DNA of 64,000 bases from Ensifer sp. Root278. GTDB taxonomy: Bacteria > Pseudomonadota > Alphaproteobacteria > Rhizobiales > Rhizobiaceae. Of this stretch, positions 1 through 8,077 are shown piece by piece (the stretch's first letter is position 1; each line of letters starts with the position of its first letter). Location: contig NZ_LMJJ01000043.1 of NCBI RefSeq assembly GCF_001429285.1, positions 37,763-101,762 on the forward strand, written 5' to 3'. Below the pieces are notes generated by a model, which searched no databases, was not told the DNA's origin, and saw nothing but the letters and a program-made list of their open reading frames with translations. The translations under genes and the position numbers were made by a program.

Positions 1-341
1 ACCTGAAGCTCTTAAAATCGAGCGGCTGAAGAAGCTTTGCCCCCGCTTGGGGTCGGCTCCGGTATTATCCCCTTACCCTACGCTGAGAGCGACTCGGATG
101 CTTCCGTTCTGGATAAAAAAAGCGGAACGTTCGAGAGGCGGCCCGCGCCGCTGCTTTACGGCTTCAACGGCGCGCGCACACCACCGAGGTCTAGATATTG
201 TCGATCCGGTACTCGGGCAGGGCACCCAACTTCGGCCTGGGACCAAATAGTTAGATGCGAACCTTTGGGCTTGATGAGCTTACCGGTTCGCCGGTACTCG
301 TCAGAGAGAAAGAGCGCCTGATGCAGTCGGCGAAAGGTCTG
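1..341. other. No gene recognised at left edge
   Basis: I see no convincing gene here. The open frames in this stretch are short, lack good ribosome binding sites and resemble no family I know. It may hold the promoter side of a gene lying outside the window. Confidence 0.5.
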
Positions 342-539
342 TCAGTCATTGCTGCCTTGCGCCAGAAATTGTACGAGCGCCGAAACAAGGGCTTCTGCGC
401 TGTAGTAATCCAAAGGGACTTCGATGTTCGCGCCCGTGAATGAGGTCAGTTCAAGTGTCCCAAGAAGCGGCTCCCGTGAGACAATACTGATTTCGAAACC
501 CTGAAACTCCGCGGTTATTGTGGTCCGATCGTCTTCCAT
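342..539 (-). CDS. Small hypothetical protein, 65 aa
   Basis: A short acidic protein beginning MEDDRTTITAEFQGFEIS. The start at 539 is chosen because a strong GGAGGGGG Shine-Dalgarno lies just upstream; the longer frame reaching 599 has none. It alternates beta-strand-like stretches and ends with a helix (YYSAEALVSALVQFLAQ). There is no signal peptide or membrane segment. I do not recognise the family, and no neighbour suggests a role. The clean ribosome site is the main reason to call it a gene. Confidence 0.5.
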   Translation of the reverse strand: MEDDRTTITAEFQGFEISIVSREPLLGTLELTSFTGANIEVPLDYYSAEALVSALVQFLAQGSND

Positions 540-1102
540 CTCTATCCCCCTCCAGGCAAGTAGCTGGCAATAGAGCGCTGAAAGGTTGGCACATCTCACC
601 GCACTCCCTTGTATATAAGCGATGCGTAATATAACTCACCTTCAAGGCCGACGAAAGCCGTCCCCCGGCCAGAAGAGCCGCGTCTCATTAAAGGCGGAGA
701 TTGCGGGTGCGATTGTGGGGTTGTTCCGGAACTCCCCCAATCAAGCTTCTATATAGGGGCCCCGCGGAAGCGAACGCCGCTCGCCCATGCGATATATTTT
801 AGGGGAAATCTGGTTCCAGCATTCGCGCAAGGGGTAGGGGTGGCGGATGCTCGAAAGTCGGGCCATCAATCGACGACAACCGACGAACCTTCGGGTCGCA
901 AGAAACGTCTCTCCGAGTATGGACTCGTACTGTGCTGCAAATCCATCCTCGAACAATGAGAGTGCCGCCAGGCCCCCAGGGAGATGGCGTGCGGCCGACC
1001 GCATGCACCATAACGTTGGCGTCGCACGAACGAGTCCCTGCCTGGATCATGGGCTTGACGGTATTGTCCGTAAGGGCACCCTGACGTCTCCTAATCCAGA
1101 CA
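540..1102. other. Gap without a supported gene
   Basis: Open frames exist on both strands, but none has a credible start signal or recognisable protein. The stretch may include eroded coding DNA; I could not assign it. Confidence 0.4.
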
Positions 1103-1588
1103 CTAAAGCTTGTAGCCGATCTTTCGCAGCAGGTCTTTCCGCCACGTAATGTCCGCGTCGGTTTCGACACCCAGCGGTGAGGCGCCATCCACCACGCCGA
1201 GCACGCCGCGGCCCAGCTCCGTTTCAGCGACTATCACCTGCGTCGGGTTGGCCGTCGCGCAATAGATGCGGCAGACCTCTGGCACCGCGCGCACCGCAGC
1301 CAGCACGTTGACGGGAAAGAATCCATCGCCCAGAAAGATCAGGAAAGTGTGGCCGGCGCCAATGGCCAATGCGTTGTCACGTGCGAGGGTGAGCATGGCT
1401 TCTTCATTACCCGACCAGCGCACCAGCCGCTTACCGGAGGCCTCGCAGAAGGCCAGCCCGAAGCGGATGCCAGGAACCGCGCCCACCAGCGCCTCGTGGA
1501 GGTCTTCCACAGTCTTGATGAAATGCGACTGGCCAAAGATGAAGTTGGCGGCGTCCGGCTTGACGATGGGCACCACGGTGAGTTCCAT
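1103..1588 (-). CDS. Adenosine-specific kinase-like protein (DUF355 family)
   Basis: 161 aa, the usual length for the compact COG1839/DUF355 family, structurally described as adenosine/AMP-binding and annotated as adenosine-specific kinase. Family-like features are the N-terminal MELTVVPIVKPDAANFIFGQ, a Gly-rich HTFLIFLGDGFFPVNVL segment and the C-terminal RIYCATANPTQVIVAE and GVLGVVDGASP stretches. It has no signal peptide and should be cytosolic. An AAGGAG site sits about 7 bases before the ATG. It stands alone, more than 500 bp from any gene on either side. The enzymatic role is weakly established for the whole family, so the functional name is tentative although family membership looks firm. 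Confidence 0.85.
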   Translation of the reverse strand: MELTVVPIVKPDAANFIFGQSHFIKTVEDLHEALVGAVPGIRFGLAFCEASGKRLVRWSGNEEAMLTLARDNALAIGAGHTFLIFLGDGFFPVNVLAAVRAVPEVCRIYCATANPTQVIVAETELGRGVLGVVDGASPLGVETDADITWRKDLLRKIGYKL

Positions 1589-2168
1589 GGCTGCGCTCCT
1601 TCAAGGTGGGCAACGCAATGGTAGGTAGGACCACGGAAGGCGATTTCAAGCCGCCATATGCGACCGCTTTGGCCCCCCAGCGCTGTCACCTTCACTTCTT
1701 CGCGGATCGACCAACACAAGGGAGCCGAAGACCAAGCGTGAGGTCAGTTTTCAAATGCTGGGGATCGTCGTTTTATGGGTGAATTCGGTATCCGATATCG
1801 GGAATATCCGACGGCTCCCTCCCCGCCAGACGGGGTCTGTTGGCCGCTTACTTGAAATCAGTGAATTTCCAGCGATAGATGGCGCGTCTGTGAATTCGAA
1901 CGCTCAGACGGAAGGCTCCAGATCATCCTCGTGGCGTTCTGGGCCCTTTTTCAATCTCAGATCGCATTGCTCACAACGTGAGCTGCGACAACGCCAGTAG
2001 GGCCGCGCCAGTACGATGGCCGTTCTGTATCGCGCCAGAGAAGCGCTAACCCTTCCGGATTTCGCCGGCGCGCTCGTCGTAGCATGACTGAGCCTCTGCT
2101 CGTGGACGGCATTCGCGGCACTGCATCCGTCCGCAAGCCAAAGGTCCAGTAACCCGATGGTTGGGTCC
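1589..2168. other. Gap without a supported gene
   Basis: No gene recognised. A 10-bp perfect palindrome CCGATATCGG lies at 1792-1801 in an AT-richer stretch; it could be an operator but nothing nearby supports that. Confidence 0.4.
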
Positions 2169-2645
2169 TCAAACGTTAAGCCACGCAAGCAGTAAGAGAA
2201 GGACCAGCCCGGCGCTCACGACTCGGACCCAATGATTGTGAGTGATTTGGCTCAGTAGGCTAGGGGAACCAGGCTTACCGTTGACATAGCTGGTGGTGAC
2301 GTCTTTGCCGGCATAGGCAATGTCGTCATCGTCCCATCCATAGCCGGCTGACGTCATGGATGCCCACTTTCGCTGTCGCCTAAACTCCTCTATCCGCCAC
2401 AAACTGCGTTCTTGCACCGCCTTGAGAGCTTCGTCCTTCACATTCGGCGTTTCGATGATCCTGACCGCCGTGAGCTCCGTGGCTTTCAGAACTTTCTGCT
2501 GCGCAAAGATGTTCCCGCCGGTGTGATAGGGATTGAGAAATTGCCTTTTGAGCTGCTTTTCACTCAGGTCCCCGAACAGAAAAATCGGTTCGTCACCACT
2601 CTGAGCGGTCCAAACGACGACGTGGAAATAGTGCTGTTGCTCCAT
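2169..2645 (-). CDS. Hypothetical tail-anchored protein, 158 aa
   Basis: The protein is polar for about 135 residues, with a charged helical centre (ALKAVQERSLWRIEEFRRQRKW) and an acidic GYGWDDDD patch. It ends in one hydrophobic segment (VRVVSAGLVLLLLLAWLNV) at the very C-terminus, the layout of a tail-anchored membrane protein. An AGAGGC ribosome site precedes the ATG. I do not recognise the family. It points the same way as the two membrane-associated genes upstream (2698-3814) and may belong with them. Confidence 0.6.
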   Translation of the reverse strand: MEQQHYFHVVVWTAQSGDEPIFLFGDLSEKQLKRQFLNPYHTGGNIFAQQKVLKATELTAVRIIETPNVKDEALKAVQERSLWRIEEFRRQRKWASMTSAGYGWDDDDIAYAGKDVTTSYVNGKPGSPSLLSQITHNHWVRVVSAGLVLLLLLAWLNV

Positions 2646-2697
2646 CGTCTGCCTCTAGCGTTCGAGGGTGAAGCAAACAGTGCGAAGGGAAGCAGTG

Positions 2698-3213
2698 TCA
2701 GATCGCCGAGAAAGTCACAGGCGAAGAGGCGGGCACCCAATTAACAAAGCGGGCACTGATATTGGTGAGCAATCTCACCACTTTGTCTTCGATCGCCTGA
2801 CAGTTGCTTTCGTATTGGGCGATCAGAGATTCGCCTGAGATCGTGTGTCCTTGGAGTTCATCCCGGGTGATCACCGCGATGCCACAAGCCTCTAACAGGG
2901 TACTCAGCGAAAGGAGCCTTAGCTTCGCAAGCTGTTGCCGATGCCTCGGCAGCCGCACCATAAGGCGTGTCCGTCCGATCTTCTCGAAATCCATCGTTTC
3001 CGCCTTCAGGCGACGCCTGAAAGCCAGTGTCCTCCACAATCCGATAGGTAGCAACATGAATATGACGCACAGGCTCTGCAGCGACGACATGTTTTTGCCC
3101 GAAGGCTCAACAGTCGCCTCGAGTAACCGGCGCTGTATCTGGCGATTGACCACATCTCTTTGGATATCGAGGAAACCCCTGGCTCTCGCGGTTTCAGGCG
3201 GTGATGCTGGCAC
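2698..3213 (-). CDS. Doubtful hypothetical protein, 171 aa
   Basis: This open frame overlaps the end of the upstream membrane protein gene by 20 bp and runs in the same direction, which suggests coupling. It has one possible membrane segment (LCVIFMLLPIGLW, about residues 48-60) and a helical C-terminal half. A shorter version from an ATG at 2994, preceded by AAGGCGG, would be soluble and about 98 aa. The composition is Arg-rich and I recognise no domain, so this may be non-coding. Confidence 0.35.
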   Translation of the reverse strand: MPASPPETARARGFLDIQRDVVNRQIQRRLLEATVEPSGKNMSSLQSLCVIFMLLPIGLWRTLAFRRRLKAETMDFEKIGRTRLMVRLPRHRQQLAKLRLLSLSTLLEACGIAVITRDELQGHTISGESLIAQYESNCQAIEDKVVRLLTNISARFVNWVPASSPVTFSAI

Positions 3214-3814
3214 ACCTGTCGCGCCGGTCGCGCATGACGAGAGTGGCGATAATAAAACCCTGGACTAAGAGCAGCGCGTAGCCTCCGAGTATGATCTCGC
3301 ACGGCACCACAAAATTCAGTTGCGGCGCGGCGCCGAGGATGACCGGCACGCTCCAGGAGACAATCGAAATTACGCCGCATCCTATCAGAGCGGTCTTCGT
3401 GGCGGGTCTGATTTCCGAGAGGAGCGTGGAGCCGATTTGGCGGCGGATGAACGGTATCACGAAGCGATGGATAGCGAAGCCGTTGACAGTGAGGATGCTG
3501 ACGATCGTCACCTTGGCCCAGATCTTCGGGTTGAGCAGCTTCTCGGGTTCGGTCACTTGATAGAGAAGGAGAAATCCCAGGCCCGAGGCCCAGAGCAGCA
3601 AGAGTCCGGCCGCGATAAACCGGCTGATCCATTCGACGTGTTCGACGAGTTCCGAGCTGACGATCATCCGACGGTAGCGTGACAACATCAGATCAAGAAA
3701 CACCGCGCCGCCGAGCCCGAGAACCAATCCCGAGAAATGGACTAGCCGTAGCGTTGTACGGATGTATGAGGCCAGCTGCGGCGCTGACGACAAAGAAAGA
3801 TCCAGAACACCCAT
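3194..3814 (-). CDS. Integral membrane protein, 206 aa
   Basis: Four to five hydrophobic helices are visible: about residues 24-43 (LVHFSGLVLGLGGAVFLDLM), 64-84 (FIAAGLLLLWASGLGFLLLY), 100-118, 140-160 (IGCGVISIVSWSVPVILG) and 168-190. A His and an Arg in the first helix region and a His near residue 115 could be cofactor ligands, but I cannot assign a family; small heme- or copper-related inner-membrane proteins have similar layouts. A GGGGGAG ribosome site precedes the ATG. The next gene upstream is the cyclase at 4525-5910, separated by a decayed transporter. Confidence 0.7.
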   Translation of the reverse strand: MGVLDLSLSSAPQLASYIRTTLRLVHFSGLVLGLGGAVFLDLMLSRYRRMIVSSELVEHVEWISRFIAAGLLLLWASGLGFLLLYQVTEPEKLLNPKIWAKVTIVSILTVNGFAIHRFVIPFIRRQIGSTLLSEIRPATKTALIGCGVISIVSWSVPVILGAAPQLNFVVPCEIILGGYALLLVQGFIIATLVMRDRRDRCASITA

Positions 3815-4074
3815 TTCCCAACTCCCCCAAGAAAACGCGCAAATGCATTCGCACCCCGAAACAGGGCACGTCCGATGCTTCGGACTGTTGTGATTTGCTG
3901 CTCCGAAACGCGATCGGGACCCGGTCTCGGAGCGAGCCCGTTCTATGAAATGGTGAGTTCCATTGTCAAGTATGATGCCGCGCTAATTCAGCAATTTGTA
4001 GATTGAAGGTGCGGCTAGCCGCCTTTGCTGCTTCGGGCTTGATGGCGGCTGATCCTGGCGATCGCCACCAGGAT

Positions 4075-4400
4075 CAGGAAGCTCGCAATGCGGCTCGTGC
4101 TTCAGATTTTGACGAGTATTCCAGTGGTTTACACAAAGGCAGCACCGGATGCCAAACCAGCGAAGGAGGCGGCGTAAGGACTGCCTTGATGCCTTGTCTG
4201 TTCGAGCGCCCGATCAGGCCGCACACCTCCACGACGACCTGGTGCGATCGCGCCGGCTCCGACGGCAAGCTCGAGTCCACTGCAGCGAGTAGGCGAGGCG
4301 TCCGGTCCAGATCCCGATGACGGCCGGGCCGCCCGCAAGCAGAGCCAGGCCGACAAACGACAGCGGGCCCGTCGTATGGCAGATAGCGCTTACAGCGCGG
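4075..4400 (-). pseudogene. Decayed ZIP-family metal transporter (C-terminal part)
   Basis: Three reading frames on the minus strand each carry a recognisable piece of the last helices of a ZIP-type transporter, in order: GPLSFVGLALLAGGPAVIG (about 4310-4370), LAVGAGAI and QVVVEVCGLI (about 4220-4280), then AASFAGLASGAAFV followed by an in-frame stop and TTGILV (about 4110-4165). At least two frameshifts and a stop separate them. The N-terminal part is not visible. Family identity rests on my memory of ZIP C-termini; that the segment is broken is seen directly. Confidence 0.6.
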
Positions 4401-4524
4401 GTCCGCTGACGAGGCCATAGGCTACATCCCGACAGCCGAAGGCGCGGAGCAGTCTTACTGCAGGCCGATCGAGCCAGCCATGGTCGGAGCTTCACCCACC
4501 CGGTCTCCGGCAAAGCTAGGGCGG

Positions 4525-5910
4525 TCAGTCCAAGCCGATCCAGACAGAGCCGTCCTGTACGCGGCACGGGTAAACAACCAGCTTGGCGCGGTTTTTCGAA
4601 ATGTCGCCCGCGTATTCATAGCCAGGCGCGGTGCCATCCTGCTGCAACTGCGCCCACTGCCTGATTTCGCCTGTGAGCAGATCAAAACAGCTGTGATGCC
4701 ATCGGCAAACCAGGCCAAGATCGCTGGTAATCGCACTTTCGGTGTGTGGGAGTTGCAGCCCTTTTGTCTGGGCTGGACTGCGACGCTCGTATAAAGGCAG
4801 GTGAAGATGTGGGCAGGCGTTGTTGAAGGCACAATAGCCATCCGCTTCGCGAACGATGACGATGTCGTAGTCCTCGAAGTCGAGGATCCGTCTTTCGTGG
4901 AGCTGAAGGTCTTGTTCAGCAAGAGCGCAAACCCACCTTCTGCCGCCATGTCGGATGGTTTCGCGGGAGGGCTTGGCGTTGAGTTCGGCGTCGATTTCGG
5001 GCCTTAGCCTATCGACTTCGAATAGCGTCGTGCGCTCGCTCGTACCGCGAAGGCGCACCCTGACAAAGTCAGCGATTTCAACTTTATCGGCAAGTGCGTT
5101 ACGGAGCGGTTCGGATATCAGCAGCCGCGTACCGGCATCCTTGTTGGCGGCCTCGATCCGGCTCGCCACATTCACAACGTCACCAACGGCGGTCAGTCGT
5201 CCATGTCCGGAAAAACCCAATGTCCCGATGACAGCCTCGCCGTAGTTGAGGCCGATGCGGATCTCGAAGTCGATGCCATACATCGAGGCAAAGAACGGCT
5301 TCAATCGATCCACGGTGCCGAGAGTCTGGAGGGCTGCATTGACGGCACGGAGCGGTGCGTCAGGTTGACCATCAATGCCGAATATGGCCATGAGCCCGTC
5401 ACCAATGAAACTGTCGATGAACCCGCCATTCTTCTCGATGATGTCGCCGACCTGGGCGAAGTAGCGATTGAGTAGATACATCACGTCGTAGGCAGAGAGC
5501 TTCTCCGACAGCGCCGTGAAATCGACAATGTCGCTGAAGAACACCGCGACGTGCTTCGCTTCCCCAGAACGTGTCGCGGCTGTTGCGCCAAGTTGGTTGG
5601 TGATCATCAGGTCGGTTTCGTCCAACACCAGTCGCCGGATACGAAGGTCGCCTTGAGGTTTAAGCTGGCAAGCCAACCGAACTTCGTCCGTCAAACTCAA
5701 TCGGTCCGCCATCGAAGCCTCAGCGGCATTCCGATTTGGGCAGGCCTCCAAGCCAGAGAGGATCCAGACACGGCAGGTCGAGCATTTCGCCCGCCCGCCG
5801 CATGCATGCGCGAACGGCACGCCCGATCTCAAGGCCGCCTCCAGCAAGGTCTCGCTGGCGGTCACGTCGAAGTCCGTCTGATCAGGCAGGGCGGTTACTC
5901 TGGTCGTCAT
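4525..5910 (-). CDS. Ferredoxin - class III nucleotide cyclase - Rieske fusion protein
   Basis: 461 aa, no signal peptide or membrane segment. Residues 1-95 are a [2Fe-2S] ferredoxin domain with C37, C43, C46 and C81 (C-x5-C-x2-C spacing). Residues 118-300 are a class III adenylate/guanylate cyclase domain: metal-binding D127 (FFSDIVDFT) and D171 (IGDG), and N247/R251 in VVNVASR. S167 lies where many bacterial cyclases have the purine-reading Lys, while T240 fits the bacterial IIIb pattern, so nucleotide choice is uncertain. Residues 320-461 are a Rieske domain with C366-P-H368 and C402-x2-H405. The ATG at 5910 follows a GGAG. Ferredoxin-cyclase pairs are known in this order; the added Rieske domain is unusual. 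I infer redox- or oxygen-controlled cyclic nucleotide synthesis. Confidence 0.9.
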   Translation of the reverse strand: MTTRVTALPDQTDFDVTASETLLEAALRSGVPFAHACGGRAKCSTCRVWILSGLEACPNRNAAEASMADRLSLTDEVRLACQLKPQGDLRIRRLVLDETDLMITNQLGATAATRSGEAKHVAVFFSDIVDFTALSEKLSAYDVMYLLNRYFAQVGDIIEKNGGFIDSFIGDGLMAIFGIDGQPDAPLRAVNAALQTLGTVDRLKPFFASMYGIDFEIRIGLNYGEAVIGTLGFSGHGRLTAVGDVVNVASRIEAANKDAGTRLLISEPLRNALADKVEIADFVRVRLRGTSERTTLFEVDRLRPEIDAELNAKPSRETIRHGGRRWVCALAEQDLQLHERRILDFEDYDIVIVREADGYCAFNNACPHLHLPLYERRSPAQTKGLQLPHTESAITSDLGLVCRWHHSCFDLLTGEIRQWAQLQQDGTAPGYEYAGDISKNRAKLVVYPCRVQDGSVWIGLD

Positions 5911-6455
5911 CTTCGACTCCGCGGGTTGGTCCCAATTCTAACACCAAGGGAGCAGGCGATCGAATCCTGTACGGGGCCGGGAGGCCGCAAAGTCCATCGG
6001 TGGTCTCGGAGGTGTCGGCTTAACGATTGGCGCTGATCGCGAAAGTATCGCAAGAGGGAAGTGCCCTGCACAAAGGCAGCGCCTCTTGCATTGTTCAATA
6101 GCGGAAGTGGCTTAAGCGACGCGACAAAACGCCATCGGTTCGATTCCGTTCACATCAGGATTTTTGTCAATGGTTCATTCACGTGGCATCGAATTGTTCC
6201 TTCGTAAGCGGATCCACGGTCTGAGCCCATAGCATTTACCGGCCCGTCCCCGGACCTGTACAATCTCACATCCGGTCGCCGCTTGTTACGGCTGCACCAC
6301 TAACCCGCTTTCGACGGGAACGGGCTCAGGAGAACGGGACCAATCTCAAGGTCGGCGGGTAAAGCCAAACGGAATCCCGGTCCGTCCACCTGGATCCGTC
6401 AGGGCTGATCAAGCCCTGAGGATTGGAATTTAGGTCTATTGGCTGGTTTGATGGC
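5911..6455. other. Gap between cyclase gene and IS110 element
   Basis: No gene recognised. It contains the cyclase promoter region and, near 6401-6417, a perfect short hairpin (AGGGCT, five-base loop, AGCCCT) that may lie close to the downstream end of the IS element. The exact IS boundary cannot be placed, because IS110 elements usually lack obvious terminal inverted repeats. Confidence 0.4.
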
Positions 6456-7623
6456 TTAAGCGCTTTTCATGATCGCGCCCTCGATGACGACGCCAGAGCT
6501 CACGTATTTCCAAAGTGCAACCAGCAACTTGCGAGCCAAAGCCACGATCATCGGCTGTTTGAGACGGCCGCTGTTGCGGGCAATGCGCTCCTTGAACCAG
6601 AGAGCGAGCGCCGAATTTGGTTGGTGACGCAGCCACAACCAGGCAAGCTCGACCATCGTCGCTCGCAAACGCGGATTTCCTGCCTTCGAGACACCTTGCT
6701 CACGATTAACGTTGCCGCTTTGCCAAGGCGAGGGAGCTAGTCCCGCGTAGGCAGCGACTTGGCGCCGATTGTCGAAGTGTCTGAACAGACCTTCCGAGTA
6801 GAGGATCGTCGCGAACTCAGGACCTATTCCCCGGATTCCTAAGAGCGCGGCGGCTCTTGGCGGTGTCTCGGCTGTCTCGCGAGCGATCAAAGCATCCCGG
6901 TCTGCTTCCACAGCCTTGATCGGTGTAAGTAGCAATTCAAGGCGATCGAGTTCTCGGCAGATTTCGGCTTTCAGGTGCTTTGATAGCATCCGGCCATCGC
7001 CAGTACGAGCTTCCTCCAGTCGCTGACGGCGATCGCGACGCAATGGCTCGTACTCTCGTATTCCTTGCGTAAACAGCAGCCCCTTTATGCGATTGACGTG
7101 GAAAACACGCTCCGCAATCAGGGTTTTTCGCTCCCGTCCAAGCCTGCGGATGTCTTCCTCATCCGGGCGTAAGCAACTTGACCATTGAACAAGCACGCGG
7201 CTCGCCGCGTTTCCAGGCCATCAAGGCGCGTATCAAGGTTTCGCCATCGATGCGGTCCGTCTTTGCGCGGCGATGACGGCGCGGCATGGCAATGGATGCG
7301 GCTTCCACAATATGGCTCTCGATCCAGGTTTCCTTGCTGAGCACTCGCCCCAGCCAGAAGCCATCAAGCCCGGCTTCTTGGATCACGACCAGCGGGTAGA
7401 GCCTGTCCTTGCGCCGCTGGACTTTCTGGCGCAGGGAGGCAAAACATGAGAACAAGCCGGTGATGTCGCCTCCAGCAACAGCAAAACGAGACATCTTTTC
7501 GCTCCCCGGCGAAAGCGCCGTCACGAGCCATGTGGATTTGCGCAATTCCAACGAGACGAAAATTGCGCCAAGATCGATGTGGGTAGCGGCCCGTGCTTGA
7601 GTTTGATCTGCTGTCATCGGCAT
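6456..7623 (-). mobile_element. IS110-family insertion sequence (recombinase span)
   Basis: Only the recombinase span is delimited; flanking non-coding ends belong to the element but their limits are not visible. The 5' flank at 7624-7900 is long and non-coding, as expected for the left end of IS110-group elements, where the bridge RNA is encoded. No target duplication or terminal repeat was found. Confidence 0.8.
6456..7623 (-). pseudogene. IS110-family DEDD recombinase, frameshifted
   Basis: The N-terminal part (7623 to about 7165) carries the acidic residues of the RuvC-like domain: Glu in IQEAG and the two Asp of AKTDRIDGETL. The C-terminal part (about 7165 to 6456) has the transposase-20 domain with LLGIRGIGPEFATILYSE and a QVAAYAGLAPSPWQSG stretch. 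The two parts lie in different frames and total one base more than 389 codons. Removing one surplus C near 7163-7164 (plus strand) restores LLTPDEEDIRRL, the sequence expected at this junction, so the break is a single-base insertion or a sequencing error. A GGAGG site precedes the ATG at 7623. The recombinase is inactive as read. Confidence 0.85.
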
Positions 7624-7824
7624 GGTTGGCCTCCAGAGAGTTTTCTAGCGACCTCACTCTGCCACGGTGCAGGCCGCTATCCACCCCTGATGGGATCTCA
7701 AGGCGAGGGAATCGTCGGTCGTGGGGCGTGCAGGTTTCAACTGGATGATAGGCAAGTGGGCAGCCGTTTCCTCCCCCCAAAGAGGCCTCAAGCGTAGCGA
7801 GGCCGAGGCGACTCCAACAACGTC

Positions 7825-7846
7825 GTGTGTGTGTGTGTGTGTGTGT
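7825..7846. repeat. (GT)11 microsatellite
   Basis: Eleven uninterrupted GT dinucleotides, long for a bacterial genome. It lies between the start of the IS110 recombinase (minus strand) and the broken Cys-rich gene (plus strand). Such tracts change length by slippage; whether it affects a promoter here is unknown. Confidence 0.95.
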
Positions 7847-7909
7847 CCCCGTGGAACTTTTTGGCATCAGATCTGATTTAACAGTTACTTTCACGGGAGG
7901 AGCGAATTA

Positions 7910-8077
7910 ATGGCGAGACCCCAAGTGCAGTGATGCATCGACGAGTGCCACAGCTGCTATTCCGTCTGTTTCTGGACCCAGTGCACAGACTGCTGGCGCG
8001 TGGCCGACATGAGCGCTTATGTCGAGGCTTGCCGCAGCATGGAAGTCCGTCGCCAGCGTTGGACAGATGGTCATTGA
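7910..8077 (+). pseudogene. Cys-rich Csp/DUF326-like gene with in-frame TGA
   Basis: An ATG at 7910 with a strong GGGAGGAG ribosome site opens MARPQVQ, then TGA (7931-7933), then in the same frame CIDECHSCYSVCFWTQCTDC, RVADMSAYVEACRSM and a stop at 8075. The CxxxCxxCxxxC spacing resembles the first helix of four-helix copper-storage (Csp, DUF326) proteins. The second half is much shorter than that family. With the premature stop and truncation I read it as a decayed gene. Selenocysteine at the TGA is formally possible but unsupported. It overlaps the likely start of the RlpA gene by 11 bases. Confidence 0.5.

Noticed and set aside
1792..1801. Palindrome CCGATATCGG as an operator
   Set aside because: No promoter elements or neighbouring gene make the assignment meaningful.
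7150..7200. Programmed frameshifting in the IS110 recombinase
   Set aside because: IS110 recombinases are normally single-frame; there is no slippery heptamer at the junction, and one surplus base explains it.
7931..7933. Selenocysteine at the in-frame TGA of the Cys-rich frame
   Set aside because: No SECIS-like stem seen immediately downstream and no sel genes in the window; ordinary decay is simpler.
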